Positions 1 through 5,351 of a stretch of DNA of 6,709 bases are shown in pieces. The DNA is taken from assembly GCA_017883495.1 (NCBI GenBank), contig JADGNL010000243.1, positions 1 to 6,709 of the forward strand, in the 5' to 3' direction. Source of the stretch: Methanomicrobiales archaeon (GTDB lineage: Archaea; Halobacteriota; Methanomicrobia; Methanomicrobiales; Methanospirillaceae). The notes beneath the pieces were generated by a model, which worked only from the letters and a program-made list of their open reading frames with translations, searched no databases and was not told the origin of the DNA. A program made the translations under genes and the position numbers. Each line of letters starts with the position of its first letter. Position 1 is the stretch's first letter.

Positions 1-26
1 CTTTCCGATGCTCTCTTCGAGTAATC

Positions 27-683
27 ATGAACCGCACCGCACCCAGTACCCTCATCGCAGCCCTCGCCCTGCTCGTCCTGCTCGGCGTCGCCCTTGCGGC
101 CGGCTGCGCGTCGACCCCGTCGGGGTCCACGGCCACGAAGACCCCCACACCGGCCGGCACCGCAGCCACGAGCACCGCCGCGACCACCGCCGCCGCTGTC
201 ACGACCGCCTGGACGTCCGGGTCAGGATCGGCCGCAGTCGCCGCAGTCGCAGCCGATCGCCTGGTGCCCTTCATCCCGAAGACGGCCGGCGGCTGGAAAC
301 TCGATGGCGATGCCCAGACCGTCACCATGAAGGACGGCGAGGGGCGCGACTTCACGATGGTAAACGGCGACTACGTCAAGGACGGCGTCACCGAAACCAA
401 GGGGACCATTATAATCATGGACTCCGCCGTGGCGAAAACCCCGTATAAGGAGCAGTGGGCATCCTTCAGGAGCATCGAGACGAATGACGGCTGGTGGAAG
501 TCGGTCACGGTCAAGGGCCAGCCCAGCTGGAAGTCCTATACGAAGTCCTCGAACGACTATGCCCAGTGGGTGCTGGCGGGAGACCGCTACATCGTCATTG
601 CGACCGTCGACAGCGGTTCCGAGGCGGACCTCGACGCCCTCGTGAACGCGATGGACATCCCCGGCCTCGCCGCGCTGAAATAA
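27..683 (+). CDS. Predicted secreted lipoprotein, function unknown (218 aa)
   Basis: The protein opens with a short basic N-terminus, a hydrophobic stretch at residues 8-25 and a lipobox-like A-A-G-C ending at Cys27. It is therefore probably exported and lipid-anchored on the outer face of the cytoplasmic membrane. Residues 28-75 are almost all Thr, Ala, Ser, Gly and Pro, a typical linker of archaeal surface proteins and possibly O-glycosylated. Residues 77-218 look like one compact globular domain rich in Trp, Tyr and Gly, with alternating short beta-like segments (TIIIMD at 127-132, RYIVIATVD at 187-195) and a C-terminal helix near 199-210. I do not recognise the family and see no catalytic motif. 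The start follows a weak purine-rich site (GAGTAATC). The -3 lipobox position is Ala rather than the usual Leu. The gene lies 74 nt upstream of the KH-protein gene and is probably transcribed separately. Confidence 0.75.
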   Translation: MNRTAPSTLIAALALLVLLGVALAAGCASTPSGSTATKTPTPAGTAATSTAATTAAAVTTAWTSGSGSAAVAAVAADRLVPFIPKTAGGWKLDGDAQTVTMKDGEGRDFTMVNGDYVKDGVTETKGTIIIMDSAVAKTPYKEQWASFRSIETNDGWWKSVTVKGQPSWKSYTKSSNDYAQWVLAGDRYIVIATVDSGSEADLDALVNAMDIPGLAALK

Positions 684-716
684 TCCCCCCCTCACTTTTC
701 AACGCGAACCCGTCTC

Positions 717-728
717 CTTAATCTTTTT
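717..728 (+). promoter_or_regulatory. Possible TATA region for the KH protein-hisE unit
   Basis: An A/T-rich patch (CTTAATCTTTTT) lies about 30-40 nt upstream of the ATG at 758, in an otherwise GC-rich gap. The spacing fits an archaeal TATA box with a short leader. The T-run could equally be the oligo-T terminator of the lipoprotein gene. Seen by eye only. Confidence 0.35.
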
Positions 729-757
729 TCACGGGGAATAGATCAGCGGCAGGCGCA

Positions 758-1216
758 ATGGAGAGGAGCATCGGATTCAAAGAGCGGCGCTACATCGAAG
801 AGCTCCGCATCTTCACGCGCGCCACGGCGGTCGACTGCATCGTCGACGAACGATTCGACCGGGTGATCTACGTCATCAAGCCCGGCGATATGGGCCTCGC
901 CATCGGGCGGAAGGGCGAGAACATCAACCGCCTCTCGCGGCAGCTCGGCCGGCGGCTCGAGATGGTCGAGTACGGCGAGACGCCTGAAGCGTTCGTCGCG
1001 AACATCATCCGGCCGGCCGAACTCGCCGCGCTCGCGCCGGCTGCCGACGGCGCCGATATCGTGATCCGGCGCAGGGCCGATCTCGGCGTCGTCATCGGGC
1101 GGAGCGGGAGCACCATCGAGAAGGTCCGTCTCCTCTGCCGGCGGTTCTTCGACCTCGAGGTCAACGACGTCCTGATCGCCCCTGGCGAGCCCGAAGGGGA
1201 GGAGGTGGCGGCGTGA
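758..1216 (+). CDS. nusA: Archaeal NusA-like protein with two KH domains (152 aa)
   Basis: This is a small RNA-binding protein of the archaeal NusA family, which lacks the N-terminal RNA polymerase-binding and S1 domains of bacterial NusA. Two KH domains are visible. KH1 covers about residues 24-90 with the GXXG loop G50-R-K-G53, followed by the family signature around NINRLSRQLGRR and EMVEY. KH2 covers about 98-140 with G114-R-S-G117. The KPGDMGLAIGRKGENI segment (41-56) is very typical of archaeal NusA. Residues 142-152 form an acidic tail. Family members are thought to bind RNA during transcription elongation or termination, but the archaeal role is poorly defined. In many archaea nusA lies beside the RNA polymerase and rps12 genes; here it overlaps hisE by 4 nt. 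Its last codons contain the hisE Shine-Dalgarno, suggesting translational coupling. The Shine-Dalgarno at its own ATG is weak. Confidence 0.87.
   Translation: MERSIGFKERRYIEELRIFTRATAVDCIVDERFDRVIYVIKPGDMGLAIGRKGENINRLSRQLGRRLEMVEYGETPEAFVANIIRPAELAALAPAADGADIVIRRRADLGVVIGRSGSTIEKVRLLCRRFFDLEVNDVLIAPGEPEGEEVAA
1201..1208 (+). promoter_or_regulatory. Shine-Dalgarno for hisE inside the KH-protein gene
   Basis: GGAGGTGG lies 4 nt before the GTG at 1213 and closely matches the archaeal anti-Shine-Dalgarno complement GGAGGTGAT. It supports the GTG start and the 4-nt overlap (GTGA) with the preceding stop codon. Confidence 0.8.
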
Positions 1217-1503
1217 GCGGCGACGTCCTCGCCGGGCTCTGGGACGTGATCGACGAGCGCGCCGACCACCCACGCGAGGAGTCGTACGTCTCGTCCCTCC
1301 TCTGCCACCGCAAGGGGATCGACAAGCCGCTGGAGAAGGTCGGCGAGGAGGCCACCGAGTTCGTGCTCGCCGTCAAGAACGGCGACCCCGACCGGATTGC
1401 CGAGGAGGGGGCCGACCTCCTCTTCCACCTCCTCGTCGCCCTCAGGGCCGCCGGCGTCGACCTCGCTGCAGTGCTCGCCGTGCTCGAGGCCCGGCGGCGA
1501 TAG
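1213..1503 (+). CDS. hisE: Phosphoribosyl-ATP pyrophosphohydrolase HisE (96 aa)
   Basis: HisE hydrolyses phosphoribosyl-ATP to phosphoribosyl-AMP and pyrophosphate, the second step of histidine biosynthesis, in the cytoplasm. At 96 aa it has the length of a stand-alone HisE, so it is not fused to HisI. The all-alpha MazG-like core is recognisable. KPLEKVGEEATEF (38-50) carries the first acidic metal-binding cluster (E45, E46, E49). EEGADLLFHLLVAL (64-77) carries the second (E64, E65, D68). The C-terminal helix AAVLAVLEARR is also typical. Translation starts at a GTG that overlaps the stop of the KH-protein gene and sits behind a strong Shine-Dalgarno, so the two genes are almost certainly cotranscribed. 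No other his gene is visible in the window, so the pathway appears dispersed in this genome, as is common in archaea. Confidence 0.94.
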   Translation: MSGDVLAGLWDVIDERADHPREESYVSSLLCHRKGIDKPLEKVGEEATEFVLAVKNGDPDRIAEEGADLLFHLLVALRAAGVDLAAVLAVLEARRR

Positions 1504-1509
1504 GCCCGC

Positions 1510-1517
1510 TTTTTTAA
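1510..1517 (+). promoter_or_regulatory. Oligo-T/TATA-like element between hisE and serA
   Basis: TTTTTTAA starts 7 nt after the hisE stop and lies about 50 nt before the serA ATG. It can serve as the oligo-T terminator of the nusA-hisE transcript, as the TATA box of serA (predicted start near 1540, leader about 25 nt), or as both. The two roles cannot be separated from sequence alone. Confidence 0.5.
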
Positions 1518-1563
1518 CCGCACCCCTGATAAACCATGAGACAGAACGTGTAGTGGATCTGAT

Positions 1564-3150
1564 ATGAACCCACGAGTGCTTGTGAGCGATCCGCTGGCAG
1601 AGGAGGGGATCGAGATCCTGCGCGGGGGGGCCGACGTCGACGTGAAGACCGACCTCTCCGAGGATGCCCTGGTCGGGATCATCGGCGACTACGACGCCCT
1701 GCTCGTCCGGTCCGGAACCCAGGTCACGGCACGGGTGATCGAGGCGGGGACGAAGCTCCGGTTCATCGGCCGGGCCGGCGCCGGCGTCGACAACATCGAT
1801 GCCGATGCCGCGACGCGACGAGGGATCATCGTCGCGAACGCCCCCGAGGGGAACACGCTCGCCGCGACCGAGCACACCTGCGCCATGATGCTCTCGCTCG
1901 CGCGAAACATCCCGCAGGCGAACGCCTCGGTCAAGTCGAAGCAGTGGAAGCGGTCGAAGTTCATCGGGGTCGAGGTGAACGAGAAGATCCTCGGGATCGT
2001 CGGCTTCGGCCGGATCGGGAAGGAGGTCGCCAAGCGAGCGACCGCGATGAACATGCGGATCATCGCGTACGACCCGTTCATCGCGAAGGACCGGGCGGAG
2101 GAGCTCGGCGTCGAGATCGTCGACCTCCCCGAACTCTTCGGCCGTGCCGACTTCATCACGGTCCACACGCCGCTGATCAAGGAGACGCGCCACGTCATCA
2201 ACGCGAAGACGATCGCCGGGATGAAGGACGGCGTCCGGATCATCAACTGCGCGCGCGGCGGGATCATCGACGAGCAGGCCCTCTACGACGCGATTGTCGC
2301 CGGCAAGGTCGCCGGGGCCGCCCTCGACGTCTTCGAGGACGAGCCGCCGTTCGAATCCCCGCTGCTCACGCTCGACAAGGTGATCACCACCCCGCACCTC
2401 GGCGCCTCCACCGTCGAGGCCCAGGCGAACGTGGCGGTCTCGGTGGCGCGGCAGGCCCTCTCCGTCCTCTCCGGCGGGGACGCGAAGTACGTCGTGAACG
2501 CCCCGATGATCCCGCCCGATCAGGCCGAGGCGCTCGCGCCGTTCACCGCCCTGATGGGGCGCATGGCCCGGCTCCTGATGGCGATGTCCGACGGCCGGAT
2601 CGAGGGGATCAACATCACCTACGCGGGCGAGATCCCGCACCTCGACCAGGCCTCGCGCTACCTGACGCGGCAGACGGTCAAGGGGATCCTCGACCAGATC
2701 CTGCACCTGCCCGTCAACATCGTCAACGCAGGCGTCGTCGCGGCCGAACGCGGGATCGCGATCGGCGAGACCGTGGGCGGCGAGACGCGCGGCTTCCGGA
2801 ACCTGATCAAGATCGTCCTCCGGACCGACCGGGGGGAGGAGACGATGGAGGGGTCGGTCTTCTCCCGCACGCGCCAGCGCGTGGTCGCGATCGACGGATA
2901 CACGATGGATCTCGACCCGAGCGGCCACCTGGTCATCTCCAAGCACCTCGACCAGCCCGGCGTCATCGGGCGGGCCTCGACGACCCTCGGGCGGGCCAAC
3001 GTGAACATCGCCGGGATGCAGGTCGGCCGTATTCACCCCGGCGAGGAGGCGATCATGGTGCTGAACGTCGACTCGGACGTTCCGCCCGAGGCGATCGAGG
3101 AGATCCGGACCCACCCCGGCATCTACGCGGCCTGGTTTGTGGATATCTAG
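1564..3150 (+). CDS. serA: D-3-phosphoglycerate dehydrogenase SerA (528 aa)
   Basis: SerA oxidises 3-phosphoglycerate to 3-phosphohydroxypyruvate with NAD+, the first committed step of serine biosynthesis. The 528-residue length is that of the long-form (type 1) enzyme. Residues 1-95 form the first half of the substrate domain, including GRAGAGVDNID. The Rossmann domain (about 96-285) has the nucleotide-binding G147-F-G-R-I-G152. The catalytic triad is R231 (NCARGG), E260 (EDEPP) and H278 (TPHLGAST), with the same spacing as in the Mycobacterium tuberculosis enzyme as I recall it. Residues about 310-450 are the intervening regulatory domain of long-form enzymes. Residues 455-528 are an ACT domain (LDQPGVIGRASTTLG, then NIAGMQVGR), which in this family binds serine for feedback inhibition. 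The ATG follows only a weak Shine-Dalgarno (GGATCTGAT). The gene appears complete and is transcribed alone or with the downstream tRNA. Confidence 0.97.
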   Translation: MNPRVLVSDPLAEEGIEILRGGADVDVKTDLSEDALVGIIGDYDALLVRSGTQVTARVIEAGTKLRFIGRAGAGVDNIDADAATRRGIIVANAPEGNTLAATEHTCAMMLSLARNIPQANASVKSKQWKRSKFIGVEVNEKILGIVGFGRIGKEVAKRATAMNMRIIAYDPFIAKDRAEELGVEIVDLPELFGRADFITVHTPLIKETRHVINAKTIAGMKDGVRIINCARGGIIDEQALYDAIVAGKVAGAALDVFEDEPPFESPLLTLDKVITTPHLGASTVEAQANVAVSVARQALSVLSGGDAKYVVNAPMIPPDQAEALAPFTALMGRMARLLMAMSDGRIEGINITYAGEIPHLDQASRYLTRQTVKGILDQILHLPVNIVNAGVVAAERGIAIGETVGGETRGFRNLIKIVLRTDRGEETMEGSVFSRTRQRVVAIDGYTMDLDPSGHLVISKHLDQPGVIGRASTTLGRANVNIAGMQVGRIHPGEEAIMVLNVDSDVPPEAIEEIRTHPGIYAAWFVDI

Positions 3151-3157
3151 CGTATTT

Positions 3158-3164
3158 TTTTATA
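3158..3164 (+). promoter_or_regulatory. TATA-like box for tRNA-Val, overlapping the serA T-tract
   Basis: TTTTATA follows the serA stop by 7 nt and lies about 43 nt before the mature tRNA. A start about 26 nt downstream would fall near 3187, giving a precursor leader of roughly 17 nt. The seven-T run at 3155-3161 may also end serA transcription. Confidence 0.5.
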
Positions 3165-3186
3165 GGAATCCCGCCCACGGTGTAAG

Positions 3187-3201
3187 GCACACGCGGTGTG
3201 C
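3187..3201 (+). repeat. Perfect hairpin just upstream of tRNA-Val
   Basis: GCACAC (3187-3192) and GTGTGC (3196-3201) pair perfectly around a GCG loop. The hairpin ends 2 nt before the first base of the mature tRNA and begins near the predicted transcript start. It may structure the precursor leader cleaved by RNase P, or be a DNA dyad bound by a protein. Pairing is seen directly; function is not known. Confidence 0.5.
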
Positions 3202-3203
3202 GC

Positions 3204-3277
3204 GGGCTCGTGGTCTAGCTGGCTATGACGTCGCCTTGACATGGCGGAGGTCCGGAGTTCGAATCTCCGCGGGCCCA
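3204..3277 (+). tRNA. tRNA-Val (anticodon GAC)
   Basis: A full cloverleaf can be drawn. The acceptor stem GGGCTCG (3204-3210) pairs with CGGGCCC (3270-3276), with one G-U pair and discriminator A at 3277. The D-stem GTC/GAC has A14, the loop GG pair and A21. The anticodon stem is 3231-3235 with 3243-3247, and the 7-base loop TTGACAT carries GAC at 3238-3240. The variable loop is AGGTC. The T-stem CGGAG/CTCCG encloses TTCGAAT. No CCA is encoded and no intron is present. It reads GUC, and by wobble GUU, valine codons. A T-run follows immediately. Confidence 0.97.
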
Positions 3278-3307
3278 TTTTTCGGTTTTCCGGGATGTCT
3301 ATTTTTT
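3278..3307 (+). terminator. Oligo-T terminator region after tRNA-Val
   Basis: A five-T run (3278-3282) abuts the tRNA 3' end, with further T-runs at 3286-3289 and 3302-3307. Archaeal RNA polymerase commonly terminates at such tracts without a hairpin. Confidence 0.6.
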
Positions 3308-3326
3308 CCGTAGTGCGAACGGTCGG

Positions 3327-3337
3327 TGCATACCTTT
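3327..3337 (+). promoter_or_regulatory. Weak promoter candidate for the sulfurtransferase gene
   Basis: TGCATACCTTT is the most TATA-like sequence at a suitable distance, about 45-55 nt before the ATG at 3382. The match is poor and the call rests mainly on position. Confidence 0.25.
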
Positions 3338-3370
3338 TTCAATTCCGTCGGCGATAGGCGCATCATTTCC

Positions 3371-3376
3371 GGAGGA
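3371..3376 (+). promoter_or_regulatory. Shine-Dalgarno of the sulfurtransferase gene
   Basis: GGAGGA lies 5 nt before the ATG at 3382 and fixes this start. Confidence 0.8.
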
Positions 3377-3381
3377 ATATC

Positions 3382-4269
3382 ATGGACGCTACCGCACCCA
3401 TCTCCGCCGGCGAAGGCCCCGTTCGCTGGGTCTCGCCCGCCTGGCTCGTCGACCATCACGCCGACGAGCTCCTGATCCTCGACTGCCAGCCGAACATCCA
3501 CGAGTACATCAACGGCCATATCCCGGGGGCGGTCTACCTCAACGAGAACATTTTCCGCGCCCACGAGGGAGCGTGTCCGTCCCGCTGGATCAATCGGGAG
3601 GCGTCGATGTGGCTGCTCCGGCAGGTCGGCGTCAGGGCCGACGTCCCGGTGGTGGTCTATACGGGCTCGGGTACGCTCACGGGCTGCACGTCGTACATCG
3701 GCGACGGGCTCGAGCAGACTATGGTCGCCTACTCGCTCCTCCGGTTCGGCCACGGCGATGTCCGGATCCTCGACGGCGGGCTCGATGCCTGGCGGCAGGA
3801 GGGGCGCTCCGTGACGAGCGCGTATGGGACGGCGAATGAATCCGAGTACGAGCCCCGGGTCCGGAATACCCTCTTCATCGACTACGACGAGTTCCTCGAT
3901 CTCAAGGACCGGGACGACGTAGTCGTGCTCGACGCACGCCCGGCGGCCACGTACCAGGGTCAGGGGCCCTGGCCGAAGCCGGGCCACATCCCCGGCGCCG
4001 TCAACCTTCCCTGGAAGAGCCTGATGAGCGAGAAGAACACGCGCCAGCTTCGGCCGCCCGCCGAGATCCGCGCCGCGGCCGAGGCCGTCGGCGCGACCCC
4101 CGAGAAGACGATCGTCTGCACGTGCGGCACCGGGCGCGAGGCCACGAACGAGTTCCTGACCTTCCGTTACCTGCTGGGCTATCCGAAGGTCCGGCTCTTC
4201 GAGGGGTCGTTCACCGAGTGGTTGAACTACCCCGCAAATCCCACCGTGATCGGTCCGAACCCGCGGTAG
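3382..4269 (+). CDS. Two-domain rhodanese-type sulfurtransferase (295 aa)
   Basis: This protein has the tandem layout of thiosulfate/3-mercaptopyruvate sulfurtransferases, which move sulfane sulfur through a cysteine persulfide in the cytoplasm. Domain 1 (about 15-145) contains the conserved Y-I-N-GHIPGAVYL segment (42-53) and LDGGLDAWRQEG (130-141). Its active-site loop carries no cysteine at the catalytic position (VVYTGSG, 91-97), so it is probably non-catalytic, as is normal for the first domain. Domain 2 (about 164-285) has VLDARPAATY, GHIPGAVNLPW (201-211) and the active loop C248-G-T-G-R-E-A. C248 is the expected persulfide cysteine, with C246 two residues before it. There is no signal peptide. 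The loop of domain 1 is unusually Gly/Thr-rich and extended, including C102. The acceptor cannot be told from sequence. The start is fixed by a clear Shine-Dalgarno. Confidence 0.9.
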   Translation: MDATAPISAGEGPVRWVSPAWLVDHHADELLILDCQPNIHEYINGHIPGAVYLNENIFRAHEGACPSRWINREASMWLLRQVGVRADVPVVVYTGSGTLTGCTSYIGDGLEQTMVAYSLLRFGHGDVRILDGGLDAWRQEGRSVTSAYGTANESEYEPRVRNTLFIDYDEFLDLKDRDDVVVLDARPAATYQGQGPWPKPGHIPGAVNLPWKSLMSEKNTRQLRPPAEIRAAAEAVGATPEKTIVCTCGTGREATNEFLTFRYLLGYPKVRLFEGSFTEWLNYPANPTVIGPNPR

Positions 4270-4284
4270 AAGGAGAATGCCGCC

Positions 4285-4320
4285 GCGAGATCCGGGTCAC
4301 GTACGCGACACGGATCTCGT
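4285..4320. terminator. Large hairpin after the sulfurtransferase gene
   Basis: CGAGATCCG (4286-4294) and CGGATCTCG (4311-4319) form a perfect 9-bp stem, with three further inner pairs (GTC/GAC) after a G-A mismatch. It lies 16 nt past the stop codon, between convergent genes, so a role as terminator or 3'-end stabiliser for either strand is plausible. A short T-tract (CCTTTAT) follows at 4326-4332. Confidence 0.5.
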
Positions 4321-4336
4321 TCGGACCTTTATCGGC

Positions 4337-4361
4337 TCCGGACTCGACGGGCTCGTCCGGA
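4337..4361. repeat. Second inverted repeat in the convergent gap
   Basis: TCCGGAC (4337-4343) and GTCCGGA (4355-4361) form a perfect 7-bp stem around an 11-nt loop, 53 nt beyond the 3' end of the minus-strand SagB gene. It may end transcription from that side. The rest of the gap (4362-4413) contains only the palindrome CTCGATCGAG (4381-4390). Confidence 0.4.
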
Positions 4362-4413
4362 TCGGCGCCATCGCTGCGTCCTCGATCGAGCGGCGCGAGT
4401 TTCTTGGTATCGG

Positions 4414-5166
4414 CTACCGCGCCGCGAGCTTGCCGACGGTCGCGACGTAGATCGGGAACTGGTCGCTCCGGTCGGCCCCGATCGCCCGGTCGAGCGCGTC
4501 GTCGTCGAAGGCCCCGATCGCACAGACGCCGCAGTCGATCGGTTCGGCCGCGAGGTACAGGTTCTGACAGACATGGCCCGCATCGAGGAAGAGGTAGCGG
4601 TACCCGCGCTCGCCGTACCGCCAGGTCATCCGGTACGGGACGGCCGTCCAGACGAAGACCGCGGCCGCCGTCTGCAGGAACGGCTGGCTGTAGCAGGCGG
4701 CCACGATCCGGCTGCCGACGGCGGGGTCGAGATCGACCTCGAGGAGTCTGTGGTCGAGCGCGAGGTACCGGTAGAGCCCGGGCTCCAGCCCCTCGACGCG
4801 GTTGACGAGCAGGTACGTCTCGAACGCGTGCCGCGCCCCCGCGCTCGGCACCGTCCGGAGAGAGTACTCGCCCTGGACCACGGCCCGTACGCCCTGCGTG
4901 GCAAAGAGCAGGTACGAGAGCTCGGCGAGCGTCAGGGGCTCGCTCGAGTACTCCCGGACGGACTCCCGCCGGACGATTGCCTCCCAGAGATCGAGGGCCG
5001 GCACGTCGAACCCGGCCGGGTCCGCGAGCGCATGCACCGCCCCGCCCTCGTACGGGAGTTCGAGCAGGGGCTGCGGCAGCCCGAGCATCTGGTCCGAGGG
5101 GGCCATGAACTCCGCCCGCGTCGTATCGAGGAACTGCCGCCCGCTTCCGTTTGACGTCGATACCAT
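4414..5166 (-). CDS. SagB/ThcOx-family FMN oxidoreductase (250 aa)
   Basis: This is a nitroreductase-fold flavoprotein of the SagB/ThcOx type. Family members in azole-peptide biosynthesis oxidise azolines to azoles using FMN; stand-alone archaeal members have no assigned substrate. The N-terminal part has the typical SagB lead-in (APSDQMLGLPQPLLELPY, 22-39). R66-R-E-S-V-R71 matches the FMN phosphate-binding motif. LTLAELSYLLFATQGVR (78-94) and TVPSAGARHAFETYLL (105-120) are conserved core segments. DAGHVCQNLYLAA (195-207), the GVCAIGAFDDD stretch (213-223) and the final PIYVATVGK complete the fold. The residues around FLDTTRAEF also look family-like, which favours the ATG at 5166 over a later Met at codon 21. 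No cyclodehydratase or precursor-peptide gene is visible nearby. It is divergent from the ribosomal-protein operon and convergent with the sulfurtransferase gene. Confidence 0.9.
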   Translation of the reverse strand: MVSTSNGSGRQFLDTTRAEFMAPSDQMLGLPQPLLELPYEGGAVHALADPAGFDVPALDLWEAIVRRESVREYSSEPLTLAELSYLLFATQGVRAVVQGEYSLRTVPSAGARHAFETYLLVNRVEGLEPGLYRYLALDHRLLEVDLDPAVGSRIVAACYSQPFLQTAAAVFVWTAVPYRMTWRYGERGYRYLFLDAGHVCQNLYLAAEPIDCGVCAIGAFDDDALDRAIGADRSDQFPIYVATVGKLAAR

Positions 5167-5203
5167 CGTCCGCTTCGCCTCGGCGAGTCTTATCTCCGAC
5201 GGC

Positions 5204-5211
5204 GTATTAAA
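5204..5211 (-). promoter_or_regulatory. TATA box of the SagB-family gene
   Basis: On the minus strand this reads TTTAATAC, about 38 nt before the ATG at 5166. A start about 26 nt downstream would leave a leader of some 15 nt. It is one of the few A/T-rich spots in the region. Confidence 0.6.
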
Positions 5212-5242
5212 CGTATGGTCGCACAGGGGGCTCGGACAAACG

Positions 5243-5250
5243 TTTATATT
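5243..5250 (+). promoter_or_regulatory. Strong TATA box, likely for the rpl3 operon leader
   Basis: TTTATATT, preceded by a purine-rich ACAAACG that could be the BRE, is the best archaeal promoter match in the window. Transcription would start near 5272-5275. No comparable A/T-rich box lies closer to rpl3, so the operon would carry a leader of about 390 nt. A second A/T patch, TTATAA at 5264-5269, may be an alternative box on either strand. Confidence 0.65.
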
Positions 5251-5279
5251 CCATTCTCTCTCATTATAACGACACCATT

Positions 5280-5351
5280 ATGATCGGACGCGGTTCCGCC
5301 GCGCCCGGTCATGCGATGGCACGAATGCCGTGCATCATGCACGGCGGCTGA
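5280..5351 (+). CDS. Possible 23-codon leader ORF
   Basis: ATG at 5280-5282 opens a 23-codon frame ending at TGA 5349-5351. It lies only about 5-8 nt after the predicted transcript start, so it could be translated as a nearly leaderless message, which is common in archaea. The peptide (start MIGRGS, end IMHGG) has four Met residues and no recognised features. It overlaps the first two hairpins of the leader. It may be a chance frame in GC-rich DNA, and nothing proves translation. Confidence 0.2.
   Translation: MIGRGSAAPGHAMARMPCIMHGG
5281..5289 (+). repeat. 9-nt direct repeat, left copy (TGATCGGAC)
   Basis: The same nine bases recur at 5658-5666, just before the rpl3 ATG. This copy lies near the predicted transcript start and forms the 5' arm of the first leader hairpin. 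Confidence 0.6.

Noticed and set aside
1536..1553. Five-codon upstream ORF (MRQNV) before serA
   Set aside because: It is too short, has no Shine-Dalgarno and lies at the predicted transcript start; most likely chance.
868..3114. Minus-strand 748-codon frame antisense to nusA, hisE and serA
   Set aside because: It is a GC-driven shadow rich in Asp, Arg and Val that opposes three well-supported genes.
3223..3987. Minus-strand 254-codon frame whose C-terminus ends in the EIRTPDLRHVKATS-like sequence
   Set aside because: The tail is the antisense translation of the tRNA-Val gene, a well-known annotation artefact, and the rest is the shadow of the sulfurtransferase gene.
5264..5269. TTATAA palindrome as the main rpl3 promoter
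   Set aside because: It is possible, but TTTATATT at 5243-5250 matches the archaeal TATA consensus better. The palindrome is kept only as an alternative.
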